From contig NZ_CP041203.1 in the NCBI RefSeq assembly GCF_008033115.1, positions 992,001-1,056,000 on the forward strand: a stretch of 64,000 nucleotides of DNA. The letters run 5' to 3'. How positions within the stretch are numbered: the stretch's first letter is position 1; each line of letters starts with the position of its first letter. This DNA comes from Cellulomonas sp. Y8 (GTDB lineage: Bacteria > Actinomycetota > Actinomycetes > Actinomycetales > Cellulomonadaceae). A program made the position numbers and the translations under genes. The notes beneath the pieces were generated by a model. That model made no database searches. It had not been told where the DNA came from and saw only the letters and a program-made list of their open reading frames with translations. Shown here in pieces: positions 9,102-17,800 of this stretch.

Positions 9102-9449
9102 TCAGGCCGCCGGGCTGGCGTCCTTGCGCGGCCGGCCGCGGCCGCGCTTGACCGCGACGACCTGGCCGCCGACGAACACCTCGCCGCCCCACACGCCCCA
9201 GGGCTCCTGACGCTCGACCGCGCCGGCGAGGCAGCCCTCGAGCAGCGGGCAGGTGCGGCAGAGCGCCTTGGCCTGCTCGACCTCGGCGGTCCGCTCGGCG
9301 AACCAGAGCTCCGGGTCGTTGGACCGGCACGGGATGAGGCCGGCGACCAGGGCGTCGAACTGCACATCGGTGACGGCGGGCGTCGAGGCGGGCGGCCAGG
9401 GACCGGATCCGCCCTGGTTGACCGTGTCGAGCAGCGTCGTGAGCCGCAC
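9102..9449 (-). CDS. whiB7: WhiB7-type iron-sulfur transcriptional regulator
   Basis: A 115-residue Wbl protein. Four cysteines that should bind a 4Fe-4S cluster are at 41, 64, 67 and 73 (C-x22-CxxC-x5-C). They are followed by the G[VI]WGG turn at EPWGVWGGE (82-90), which contacts the primary sigma factor. The C-terminal AT-hook RGRGRPRK distinguishes WhiB7 from other Wbl proteins and binds AT-rich DNA upstream of -35 boxes. WhiB7 activates intrinsic antibiotic resistance genes and its own promoter in mycobacteria and Streptomyces. The GTG start has a strong AGGAGGA 4 nt upstream. A long leader with its own small reading frame precedes it. Confidence 0.95.
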   Translation of the reverse strand: MRLTTLLDTVNQGGSGPWPPASTPAVTDVQFDALVAGLIPCRSNDPELWFAERTAEVEQAKALCRTCPLLEGCLAGAVERQEPWGVWGGEVFVGGQVVAVKRGRGRPRKDASPAA

Positions 9450-9536
9450 GATGTCCTCCTGAATGACTTGCGGGTTGAGCGAGGTGGCGGTGGATCCGCA
9501 GCTGCCTCGCCCCCCTGCAGGTGCCGGGGAAGACGA

Positions 9537-9596
9537 AGGCCGCGGAATCCGGTGGACTCCACGGCCTGGACGGGCTGGTCATCGACTCAGATGACC
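9537..9596 (-). promoter_or_regulatory. whiB7 leader hairpins (candidate attenuator)
   Basis: Two inverted repeats lie between the upstream small reading frame and whiB7. The first, GGTCATC-TGAGTC-GATGACC (9577-9596), is a perfect 7-bp stem whose 5' arm and loop contain the stop codon of the small frame. The second, AGGCCG...CGGCCT (9537-9567), follows directly. A ribosome finishing the small frame would melt the first hairpin. This is the geometry expected for translation-dependent attenuation, known for mycobacterial whiB7; here it is inferred from sequence only. Confidence 0.5.
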
Positions 9597-9790
9597 GGTC
9601 CTCCTGGGGCGGAGTCGGAGCGGGACGAGAGATCGCGCGCACGCAGCCGGAGACCGGTGCCGCCGAAGCCACGGATGCCCGTGCCCGGGGCGGCGGGGGA
9701 CACAGCGGTCCCCTGGATCTCGCCGGAGATGGGTGCCACGAACGGCAGCGCGATCGCGCCGACGCCGAACTCGTCGAAGTTGTTCTTCAC
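9587..9790 (-). CDS. small upstream ORF in the whiB7 leader
   Basis: A 67-residue peptide starting at GTG 9790, preceded by a near-perfect ribosome site AAGGAGGT (9799-9806) at 8 nt. It ends in a stop inside the first leader hairpin, 137 nt before the whiB7 start. Codon usage is strongly GC3 over most of its length, as in real genes here. The last codons switch to rarer CCA-GGA-GGA. The peptide begins VKNNFDEFGVGAIALPF and has a short hydrophobic stretch followed by a Gly/Ser/Arg-rich tail. I recognise no domain. Its position suggests it is read as a sensor of ribosome function, although a functional peptide cannot be excluded. ATG 9814 is an alternative start. Confidence 0.6.
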   Translation of the reverse strand: MKNNFDEFGVGAIALPFVAPISGEIQGTAVSPAAPGTGIRGFGGTGLRLRARDLSSRSDSAPGGPVI

Positions 9791-9862
9791 AGCACCACAC
9801 CTCCTTCTCGTCATCGGGCCGCCGCCGCTTCGCGCAGCACGGCCTTCCAGCAGGACTCGTTC

Positions 9863-9902
9863 ACCGTAGAGGGGCCCTCGCGGGCGGCACAACCGATTTA
9901 CC
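9863..9902 (-). promoter_or_regulatory. whiB7 promoter with AT-rich activator site
   Basis: On the reverse strand TTGTGC (9887-9892) and TACGGT (9863-9868) are spaced by 18 nt, which puts the transcript start near 9856. Immediately upstream of the -35 is GGTAAATCGG, with a run of A further up (GGAAAAAACTC, about 9905-9915). In mycobacteria WhiB7 binds by its AT-hook to an AT-rich stretch just upstream of the -35, so this arrangement fits autoregulation. The leader to whiB7 would be about 400 nt. Confidence 0.65.
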
Positions 9903-9946
9903 GAGAGTTTTTTCCACGAGTTCTCCCGGGTCCCCCGATCGGCCGA

Positions 9947-11986
9947 TCAGCCGGCCGCCGCCGCCTCGCCCGTCGCGGGCCTGCGACCGGCCACGATGGC
10001 CAGCAGGTCGGGCCCGTAGCGGTCGATCTTGGCCGGGCCGATCCCCTGGACCCGCGCCAGCTCCGGGACGCTCGCCGGCCGCAGCTCGGCGATGGCGGAC
10101 AGCGTCGCGTCGCCGAGGACCGTGTACGCGGGCTTCGCCGTCGCCCGCGCGAGGTCGGCCCGCCAGGCGTGCAGGGCGGCCAGCAGCTCGGCGTCGACCT
10201 CCCCGGTCAGGCGCGGGACGGCGCGCGGCCGCCCGTCGCCGAACCGCGCGCGCCCCTCCTGCGGCCACAGGCCGTCGAGGAACCGCGACCGCCGCCGGGT
10301 CGCACGACCGCCCGGGGTGCGGGACCGGCCGTACGACAGCTCGAGGTGCTGCCGGGCGCGGGTGATGCCGACGTAGAGCAGCCGGCGCTCCTCCGCGAGG
10401 TCGGCGGCGGTGTCGGCGGACGCCCACGGCACCAGGCCCTCGCTGAGTCCGGCGAGGAACACCGCGTCCCACTCGAGGCCCTTGGCGGCGTGCAGCGACG
10501 CGAGCGTGACGCCCTCGACGGTCGGCGCGTGCTGGGCGGCGGCGCGCTCGTCCAGGTCGGCGATGAGGTCCTGGACCGTCGCGCGGGTGCCCGCGCGCTC
10601 CGCCGCCGCGGCCAGGTCGTCCGCGAGGGTCACCAGCGCGTGCAGCGTGTCCCAGCGCTCGCGCGAGGCGCCGCGGGCCGCGGGCGGCTCGTCCGTCCAG
10701 CCCGCCGACCGCAGCGCGTCCCGCACGGTCTCGGTCATCGGCACGTCGGCCTCGGCCGCCACCGCGGCGCCGCGCAGCCGCACGATCGCGTCCCGGACCT
10801 CCTTGCGCTGGAAGAACCGCTCCCCGCCGCGCAGCACGTAGCCGATCCCCTGGTGCGCGAGCGCCTGCTCGAACGCCTCGGACTGCGCGTTGGTCCGGTA
10901 CAGCACCGCGATCTCGCTGGGGCGCGTGCCCGCCGCGACCAGCCGGCCGATCCGGGTGGCGACCCCGGCGGCCTCCGCCTCGTCGTCGTCGTAGACCGCG
11001 AACCGCACGGGTCCGGCGGACGGGCGCTGCGCGATGAGCTCGAGCGGCTCCCAGCGGGCCGCCCGGTCCTTCGGGGCGCGGCGCAGCACCTCGTTCGCGA
11101 GGCCCACGACCTGCGGGGTCGACCGGTAGTCGCGCACCAGCCGGACGACCTGCGCCTCGGGGTGCTCGGCGGTGAACCGGGTCAGGTAGTGCGGCGTCGC
11201 GCCGGCGAACGAGTAGATGGTCTGGCTCGGGTCGCCGACGACGCACAGCTCGTCGCGCCCGCCGAGCCACTGGTCGAGCAGGAACTTCTGCAGCGGGGAG
11301 ATGTCTTGGTACTCGTCCACGACGAACCGCCGGTACTGGTGCCGGATCTCGTCCGCCACGGCGCGGTTCTCGACCAGCATCCCCGACAGCAGCCAGAGGA
11401 TGTCCTCCATGTCCATGACGCCGCGCGCGTCCTTGGCGTCCTCGTACGCCGTGATGAGCCGGGCGACGACGTGGTGGTCGTGGCCCGCCGGCGCCGGGCG
11501 GTCGGCCGCCGCAGCGGCGCGGACGTAGTCCTCGGCGGTGATGCGGGACACCTTGGCCCACTCGATCTCGGACGCGAGGTCGCGGACCGACACCCGGTCG
11601 ACGGACAGGCCCAGCCGGTGGCAGGCGTCCGCGACGACCGGCGCCTTCTGGGCCAGCACCTGCGGCGAGGGGCCGCCGACGACCTTCGGCCAGAAGTACC
11701 GGAGCTGGCGCAGCGCGGCCGAGTGGAACGTGCGCGCCTGCACGCCCGCGACGCCGAGGTCGCGCAGGCGGGTGCGCATCTCCCCCGCCGCGCGGGCGGT
11801 GAACGTCACGGCGAGCACGCTGGTCGGGGCGTAGACGCCGGTGCGCACGCCGTAGGCGATCCGGTGCGTGATGGCGCGGGTCTTGCCGGTCCCCGCCCCG
11901 GCCAGCACGCACACCGGCCCGGTGAGGGCGCGCGCGACCTCCCGCTGGTCCGGGTCGAGGGCGTCGAGGAGGTCGTCGGCAGGCAT
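9947..11986 (-). CDS. uvrD2: ATP-dependent DNA helicase UvrD2-like with HRDC domain
   Basis: A 679-residue superfamily 1A helicase. Walker A is LAGAGTGKT (28-36), followed by motif Ia TFTARAAGEM, DEYQD (motif II), GDPSQTIYSFAGA (III), VRDYRST (IV), HAAKGLEWD (V) and VGITRARQHL (VI). The last 80 residues form an HRDC domain (ELARVQGIGPAKIDRYG). Mycobacterial UvrD2 has a tetracysteine module between motor and HRDC domain. Here that linker contains no cysteine (GRARFGDGRPRAVPRL), a clear difference. It lies upstream of the whiB7 promoter on the same strand and divergent from the mycoredoxin gene. Confidence 0.93.
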   Translation of the reverse strand: MPADDLLDALDPDQREVARALTGPVCVLAGAGTGKTRAITHRIAYGVRTGVYAPTSVLAVTFTARAAGEMRTRLRDLGVAGVQARTFHSAALRQLRYFWPKVVGGPSPQVLAQKAPVVADACHRLGLSVDRVSVRDLASEIEWAKVSRITAEDYVRAAAAADRPAPAGHDHHVVARLITAYEDAKDARGVMDMEDILWLLSGMLVENRAVADEIRHQYRRFVVDEYQDISPLQKFLLDQWLGGRDELCVVGDPSQTIYSFAGATPHYLTRFTAEHPEAQVVRLVRDYRSTPQVVGLANEVLRRAPKDRAARWEPLELIAQRPSAGPVRFAVYDDDEAEAAGVATRIGRLVAAGTRPSEIAVLYRTNAQSEAFEQALAHQGIGYVLRGGERFFQRKEVRDAIVRLRGAAVAAEADVPMTETVRDALRSAGWTDEPPAARGASRERWDTLHALVTLADDLAAAAERAGTRATVQDLIADLDERAAAQHAPTVEGVTLASLHAAKGLEWDAVFLAGLSEGLVPWASADTAADLAEERRLLYVGITRARQHLELSYGRSRTPGGRATRRRSRFLDGLWPQEGRARFGDGRPRAVPRLTGEVDAELLAALHAWRADLARATAKPAYTVLGDATLSAIAELRPASVPELARVQGIGPAKIDRYGPDLLAIVAGRRPATGEAAAAG

Positions 11987-12053
11987 CGCCGTCGATCCTC
12001 GCACCTCCCGCCGACACGCCGGGACCGCCGTCCCCAGGGGCGCGTGCGCGCGG

Positions 12054-12071
12054 TCCCGGACGCGTCCGGGA
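12054..12071. promoter_or_regulatory. 18-bp perfect palindrome between uvrD2 and mycoredoxin
   Basis: TCCCGGACG followed by CGTCCGGGA forms an uninterrupted 18-bp palindrome in the 147-nt divergent gap between uvrD2 and the mycoredoxin gene. The position suits an operator serving one or both genes. It does not resemble the actinobacterial SOS box, and no regulator can be named. Confidence 0.4.
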
Positions 12072-12133
12072 TGATCCTGCGGGCGCCGGGCGTTCAGACC
12101 GGTGACGCGACACCGACCATGCGAAGGCAGACG

Positions 12134-12400
12134 ATGACGACCACGCAGGACCTGCCCGCCGAGGGCACCGTGACGATGTACTCGACGACCTGGTGCGGCT
12201 ACTGCCGCCGCCTGAAGACGCAGCTCGACTCCGCGGGCATCGCGTACACCGAGGTCGACATCGAGCAGCTGCCGGACGCCGCGGCGTTCGTCGAGCGGGT
12301 GAACGGGGGCAACCAGACCGTGCCGACCGTGCTGTTCCCGGACGGCTCCGCGGCCACGAACCCGTCGCTGGTGCAGGTCCGCGAGCGCCTCGGCGCCTGA
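12134..12400 (+). CDS. mycoredoxin (Mrx1-type glutaredoxin-like)
   Basis: An 88-residue thioredoxin-fold protein with the CxxC active site CGYC in STTWCGYCRRLKTQL and the cis-Pro segment QTVPTVLFPDG. Mycoredoxins use mycothiol to reduce mixed disulfides in actinobacteria. Length and position next to uvrD2 and nudC match mycobacterial Rv3198A. ATG 12134 follows a GAAGG-like ribosome site; an in-frame ATG 15 nt upstream is less likely. It converges on nudC. Confidence 0.92.
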   Translation: MTTTQDLPAEGTVTMYSTTWCGYCRRLKTQLDSAGIAYTEVDIEQLPDAAAFVERVNGGNQTVPTVLFPDGSAATNPSLVQVRERLGA

Positions 12401-12431
12401 CCCCCCGCTGCGGTCGCGCAGCACCCGGACC

Positions 12432-12477
12432 CGAGGGCCCGCCCGGCACCGCTCAGCGCGTGCCGAGCGGGCCCTCG
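12432..12477. terminator. hairpin between mycoredoxin gene and nudC
   Basis: An 11-bp stem (CGAGGGCCCGC and complement), a one-nucleotide mismatch and a further 6 bp (CGGCAC/GTGCCG) form a long hairpin. It overlaps the nudC stop codon at 12453 and should terminate transcripts from both sides. Confidence 0.6.
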
Positions 12478-13616
12478 TCCACGGGGGCGGGCGCGGCGCG
12501 CCGGCCCTGGCGCCGGGTGGCCGGGGGCTGCGCCGCGGGCGCGGGCTCCGCGTCGACCGGGACCGCCTCGGCCGGTGCGGCGGGCGCGGGCGACGCGGCC
12601 TGCTCCGCCGGCGGCACCGCACCGCGGCTCCAGCCGTCCCGCAGCGGGTCGGTGGGCAGCTCCCCGCCGTACCAGTCCTCGATCAGCGCCCGGGCGATCG
12701 AGGTGCCCGGGGGCAGCACGACCGAGCCGGACTCCACCTCGGCGCGCAGCGTCTCCCGGTCGAACCAGCGCGCGGCGCGCAGCTCGTCGCCGTCGACGGT
12801 GATCTCGGTCGACAGCGCCCGGGCACGGAAGCCCAGCATCAGCGACGCGGGGAACGGCCACGGCTGGCTGCCCCGGTACTCGACCTCGCCGACCACGACG
12901 GCGGTCTCCTCGCGCGCCTCCCGGCGGATCGCGTGCTCGACGGACTCCCCCGGCTCGACGAAGCCCGCGAGCGTCGAGAACCGGTGCGTCGGCCACGCGG
13001 CCGAGTTCGCGAGCAGCAGCCGGTCGTCGTCGTCGACGACCGCCATGATCACCGCCGGGTCCGTCCGCGGGTAGTGGTCCGACCCGTCGACCGGGCAGCG
13101 GCGCACCCAGCCGCTCGACACCGGCTGCGTCTCGGCGCCGCACCGCGGGCACCGCGGATACCGCACGTGCCACTCGTAGAGCGCGACGGCGGCCGTCGCG
13201 AGGCCGGCGTCCCGCGCCGACAGCTCGCCGCCGACCTCGCGCAGCGCGGTCCACTCGTCGCCCGCGGGCAGCGCCGCGGTCCCGCCCTCGGGCACGTGGT
13301 GCGCCAGGTAGGCGGGGCCTTCGGGCCGGATCTCGCCGGGCGCGACACCGGGGACGCGGTCGGCGTCGTCGTAGCCGAGGAACGCCCAGCGCTCCGCCAG
13401 CGACGAGCTCGGCGCGCGCAGCGCCGCCTCCTGCGGCGTGTAGAGCGCCAGGGCCAGGCGGCGGCCGCGGCGGCGGGTCACGACCCGGCCGCCGGAGACC
13501 AGCAGCACGCGGGTGGAGGCGTCGTCGAGCAGCGCGGGCAGCAGGTCCTCGTCACCGCGGAGGTCCGCGGCCCGGTCCGTGACCGTCCGCGACAGAGGGA
13601 GGTCGGAGGCGAACAC
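12453..13616 (-). CDS. nudC: NADH pyrophosphatase / RNA NAD-decapping Nudix enzyme NudC
   Basis: A 387-residue Nudix hydrolase that splits NADH, and NAD-capped RNA in E. coli. The NADH-specific motif SQPWPFPASLM lies after the Nudix box GFVEPGESVEHAIRREAREE. The preceding zinc ribbon has CPRC and a third Cys in RRCPVDG, but the usual fourth Cys is replaced (Asp), so metal binding may be altered. After the catalytic domain comes a Pro/Ala-rich tail of about 70 residues not needed for catalysis. The start is taken as GTG 13616 with a weak ribosome site; the N-terminal domain begins VFASDLPLSR. Confidence 0.92.
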   Translation of the reverse strand: MFASDLPLSRTVTDRAADLRGDEDLLPALLDDASTRVLLVSGGRVVTRRRGRRLALALYTPQEAALRAPSSSLAERWAFLGYDDADRVPGVAPGEIRPEGPAYLAHHVPEGGTAALPAGDEWTALREVGGELSARDAGLATAAVALYEWHVRYPRCPRCGAETQPVSSGWVRRCPVDGSDHYPRTDPAVIMAVVDDDDRLLLANSAAWPTHRFSTLAGFVEPGESVEHAIRREAREETAVVVGEVEYRGSQPWPFPASLMLGFRARALSTEITVDGDELRAARWFDRETLRAEVESGSVVLPPGTSIARALIEDWYGGELPTDPLRDGWSRGAVPPAEQAASPAPAAPAEAVPVDAEPAPAAQPPATRRQGRRAAPAPVDEGPLGTR

Positions 13617-13754
13617 GTCGCCACCGTACGCGTCGCGCGCGCCGGTCGCAGTCGACGGCCGACCGGAGGCGGTGCGACCCGCGCCACGTCGCCGGGCGAC
13701 CGCGCGATGACACGCCCGGCGCCGCGCGGACCGGCCCCGGGCGCGCCGGGGTCC

Positions 13755-13760
13755 TACCCT
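13755..13760 (+). promoter_or_regulatory. -10 hexamer for leaderless transcript
   Basis: TACCCT is followed by six bases and then GTG 13767, so transcription would begin at or next to the start codon. Confidence 0.5.
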
Positions 13761-13766
13761 GGGACG

Positions 13767-14702
13767 GTGCGTTCTCCCCTTGCTCTCGCCGCTCTCGCGA
13801 CCGTCGCCGTCCCGGGCTTCGACGCCCGCGAGGTGCGGGCCGCCGCGGCCGCGGGGGACGACGACGTCGCCCTGGTGACCGACGGGCAGCGCCGGCACTG
13901 GGTGGTGCGCGCGCCGCGGAACGCCGCCGCGGGAGCCGCGCTCGAGGCCGAGCTGGTGCTGCTCGGCGCGCTCGGGGACCACGTCGACGCCGGGAAGCTG
14001 CCGTTCGACGTGCCGCGGGTCGCGGGCGCCGCGCCGCTCGAGGAGGGCGGCCGCGTGGTCGTGCACCGCGAGCTGCCGGGCCGCCCGGTCGACCTCGAGC
14101 GCGTCGCCCCCGGCCCCGGGATCGCCGCCTCGCTCGGCCGCTCGATCGCGGCGCTGCACGAGCTGCCCGTGGCGCTCGTCGAGGACGCCGGGCTGCCGGT
14201 CTACGACGCGGCCGCGTACCGCGCGCGCCGGCTCGCGGAGGTCGACGAGGCCGCCCGCACCGGCCGGGTGCCCGCCACGCTGCTGCGGCGCTGGGAGGAG
14301 CGGCTCGAGGACGTCGCGGTGTGGAAGTTCGCGCCCGTCGTCGTGCACGGCGACCTGTCGGCCGACCACGTGCTCGTCGCCGACGGCGCCGTGACCGGCG
14401 TGACGTCCTGGGGCGAGGCCAAGGTCGCCGACCCCGCGGACGACCTCGCGTGGCTGCTCGTCGCCGCGCCGCAGGACTCGGTCGACTCGATCATGGAGGC
14501 GTACCAGCTGCGCCGCACCGAGCTCACCGACCCGCACCTCGCCGACCGCGCGCTGCTCGCGGGCGAGCTCGCGCTGGCGCGCTGGCTGCTCTACGGGGTG
14601 CGGTCCGGCGACGACGAGGTGGTCGCGGACGCGGTCCAGATGCTCGACGAGCTGGACGAGCAGACCCGCGACGTCGCGGAGCCGGGCGCGGCCCCGCTCT
14701 GA
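13767..14702 (+). CDS. phosphotransferase-family protein with degenerate active site
   Basis: A 311-residue protein with the aminoglycoside/macrolide phosphotransferase fold. The N-lobe is short. The catalytic loop reads HGDLSADHVLV, and the metal-loop segment GVTSWGEAKVADPADDLAW. Compared with the usual HGDxxxxN and (I/L)DW motifs, the metal-binding Asn is His and the second Asp is Ser. Catalysis by the standard mechanism is therefore doubtful, and it may be a pseudokinase. Gene position beside nudC and near whiB7 suggests a conserved core role rather than acquired resistance. GTG start fixed by the adjacent -10. Confidence 0.75.
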   Translation: MRSPLALAALATVAVPGFDAREVRAAAAAGDDDVALVTDGQRRHWVVRAPRNAAAGAALEAELVLLGALGDHVDAGKLPFDVPRVAGAAPLEEGGRVVVHRELPGRPVDLERVAPGPGIAASLGRSIAALHELPVALVEDAGLPVYDAAAYRARRLAEVDEAARTGRVPATLLRRWEERLEDVAVWKFAPVVVHGDLSADHVLVADGAVTGVTSWGEAKVADPADDLAWLLVAAPQDSVDSIMEAYQLRRTELTDPHLADRALLAGELALARWLLYGVRSGDDEVVADAVQMLDELDEQTRDVAEPGAAPL

Positions 14703-14749
14703 CGCCGGCTCTGGCGGCGGCGCGACGCAGTGCGCGTGCGCGTGAGATG

Positions 14750-14864
14750 TGAGGTCGTCGCTTCCGCCCGAGGTCGCCGCTTGCGCCACCCCTCCGGCGG
14801 CCGGAACCGACGACCTCGGCCGGCGCGGGGCGGGCGAGGTCGTCACCTGTTTCCGCCGACCTCA
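14750..14864. repeat. GAGGTCG-type inverted repeat cluster 2
   Basis: At least five related units lie between two convergent gene ends. Forward copies are at 14750-14768 (TGAGGTCGTCGCTTCCGCC), 14769-14787 and around 14834. Reverse copies are at 14799-14819 (GGAACCGACGACCTCGG) and 14849-14864. They can fold as a large hairpin between the phosphotransferase gene and adnB, and may serve as a bidirectional terminator. Confidence 0.6.
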
Positions 14865-14898
14865 CGCGGCCCGGCCGCGGCACGCCCCGCGCGGCGCG

Positions 14899-17800
14899 TC
14901 AGGCCCGCGGGCCGTCCGTGGCCGCGAGGAGCAGGCGCTCGATCTCGTCCGCGCCCAGCAGCCGCGCCGGGCGGACCGTGCGGCCCGCGCCGACGTAGCA
15001 GAAGGCCGCGCTCACCCGGTCGAGCGGGGTGCCCGTCCACCGGGACCACGCGAGCCGGTAGACCGCGAGCTGCAGCTCGCGCACCGCGGTGGCGTCCGGG
15101 TCGGTGGGCGGGGCGCCGGTCTTCCAGTCGACGACGACCACCGCGTCCCGGTCGCCCGGGCGGTCGGGGTCGCGGAACACCGCGTCGATCCGCGAGCGCA
15201 GCACGTAGCCGGCGACGGTCGTCTCGACGTCGACCTCGACCGCGACCGGCTCCAGCGCGGCCCACGGGGTCGCGAGGAACGCGGCGCGCAGCGCGGCCTC
15301 GTCGGCGTCGACCGGGACGGAGTCGTCGTCGGCGCCGGGCAGGTCGTCGAGGTCGACCAGCGCCGGCGACCCGAAGAACCCCTCGACCCACGCGTGGAAC
15401 TGGGTGCCGCGCCGGGCCTGCGGCGACGGGCGGTTCGGCACCGGCCGGCGCAGCGCCCGGGCGAACTCGCCGCTGTCGGCGGCGAGCCGGACCACGGCGG
15501 ACGCGGACAGGTGCGCGGGCAGCTCGACCTCCGGCCGCGGCCGGGACTCCAGCGCGCGCTCGGCGAGCAGCAGGTCGACCGTGCGGTCCCAGGCCGTCCG
15601 GCGCGCCGCGCCGTCGCCGCCCGCCGCGCCCCCGCCGGCCGCCGCGCGCTCGTCCCGTGCCGCGCGCACCGCCGCCGCGGCCGCCTCGACCGCGGCTCGC
15701 CGCACCGGGCCGCCCTCGGCCTCGCCGCCGAACGGGTCCGCGGGCCACACCGCGCCCGCCACCTCCTGCGTCCGCGGGTTCTCCGTGCCCTCGTCGGGCA
15801 GGTCGGCCCAGCCGGCGACCCGCGCCAGCCCGGCGTCGACCACCTCGGTGAGGAACAACGACGGCGGTCGCACCCGCGACCCGTCGCCCCACCACGCGCC
15901 GGTCAGCAGCAGCGCGGCCCGCGCCCGGGTGAACGCCACGTAGGCGAGCCGCCGCTCCTCGGCGACCTGGTGGTCGCCCGCGTCCAGGAGGAACTGCTTG
16001 CGCCGCTCCTCCAGGTCCTTCGGGTCGGCGGCGCCGGCGTAGGCGAGGTCGGGCAGGTCGTGCCGGTCGCCGCGCAGCGGGTACGGCAGCTCGCCCAGAC
16101 CGGTGAGCCAGGCGGAGTCGGTCGGGCCGTTCGGGCCCTGGGTGCGGGTGGCGGGCAGCCCGCCGTCGACCAGGCCGGCCACGGCGACCGCGTCCCACTC
16201 CAGCCCCTTGGCCGCGTGCACCGTGATGAGCTGGACGGCGTCGGGGTCCGGCTCGGCGACCGGCATGTCGAGGCCGTGCTCGTGCGCGTCGGCCGACTCC
16301 AGCCAGGCGAGGAACCCGCCGAGGGTCGGGTCGTCGGTCGCGTCGGCGTACCGGACCGCGACCTCGCGGAACGCGTCGAGGTGCGCGCGGGCCCGGCCCG
16401 GGGCGACGCCCGCGCGGGACGCGACCTCGATGTCGAGGCCCCACAGCCGCTCGGCGTGCGCGACCAGCTCGGGGAGGGACAGGTAGGTGTGCTGCCGGAC
16501 GGCGCGCAGCACCTCGCCGACGGCCGTGACCCGGGTCAGGCCCGTCGGGGTGAGGCCCCGCCCGGACGGGCTCCGCCAGCCGGGCGGGGGCGGGGAGTCG
16601 ACCGCGTCGACGATGCTGCGCTCGTCCACGACGTCGGCCACGACCGGGGCGGGCTCGGCGGCCCCGTCGCCGGGGATCCCCGCCGACGGGGCGCCGTCGA
16701 TCGCGACGCCGTCGCCCGCGAGGGCACCGGGGGCGCCGCCCGCCCGCCCGGGGTCCGTCCGGTCTCCCGCACCGCTCCCGGCCCCGTCCGCACCCCCGGC
16801 GCCCGCACCCGCGGCGTCCGACGTCGCCGCCCCCGCCGCCGACGCCGCCCGGTCCCGCGCCACGGCCGCCGCCGCCCGCGCGTCGAGCCCCCGCGCCAGG
16901 TGCGCCGACCAGTCCGCGAGCGCGTGCAGGTCCGCCGCGCCGAGCATCGTCCGCGCCCCGGTGAGCAGCCGCATGAGCGCGTCCCCGCGCGACGGGTCGT
17001 GCGCCGCCTGCAGGAGCGCCACGACGTCGACGACCTCGGGCGTGTTGAGCAGCCCGCCGAGGCCGACGACCTCCACCGGCAGCCCGGCCGCCCGCAGCGC
17101 CCGGTGCAGCACCGGGAACTGCGCGCGCTTGCGGCACAGCACGGCCGCCGTGACCCGCGCGCCGCCGGGCGCGGGCACGCCGCCGTCGACGCCCGGTCCG
17201 CCCTCGGGCCGCCAGCGCGCGGCGACGAACTCGGCGACGGCCTGCGCCTCCTCCTCCAGCGTGGGCGCGAGGTGCGCGACCACCTCGCCGGCTCCCGCGC
17301 CGGGCCGGGCGCCGAGCGTCGGCAGCGCCACGCGCGCCTTCTCCGGCCGGCGCAGTGGAGCGGCGACGTGGTTGGCGGCGTCGAGCACCGCGACGTCGTT
17401 CCGCCAGGAGGTCGACAGCGCGTAGACGGCCGCCGGCCGCCGGTCGCCGTCGTCGGCGACGTCCGGGAAGTCGGTCGGGAACCGCTCGAGCCCGCCCGCG
17501 CTCGCGCCCCGCCAGCCGTAGATCGACTGGTGCGGGTCGCCGACCGCCGTGACCGGGTGCCCGCCGCCGAACAGCTCCGAGAGCAGCACCAGCTGCGCGT
17601 AGGACGTGTCCTGGTACTCGTCGAGCAGCACCACCCGGAACCGGGCCCGCTCCCCCGCGCCGACCTCGGGCACGTCCCGGGCCAGCCGGGCGGCGATCGC
17701 CACCTGGTCTCCGAAGTCGAGGGCGTCCGCCGCGCGCTTGCGCTCCCGGTACGCCGCGACGAGGTCGAGCATCCGCTGCCGCTCGCGCAGCGACGCCACG

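Noticed and set aside
12054..12071. SOS (LexA) box
   Set aside because: The sequence does not fit the actinobacterial TCGAAC-N4-GTTCGA pattern.
13767..14702. Acquired antibiotic resistance kinase
   Set aside because: Key catalytic residues are substituted and the gene sits in a conserved core block with native codon usage.
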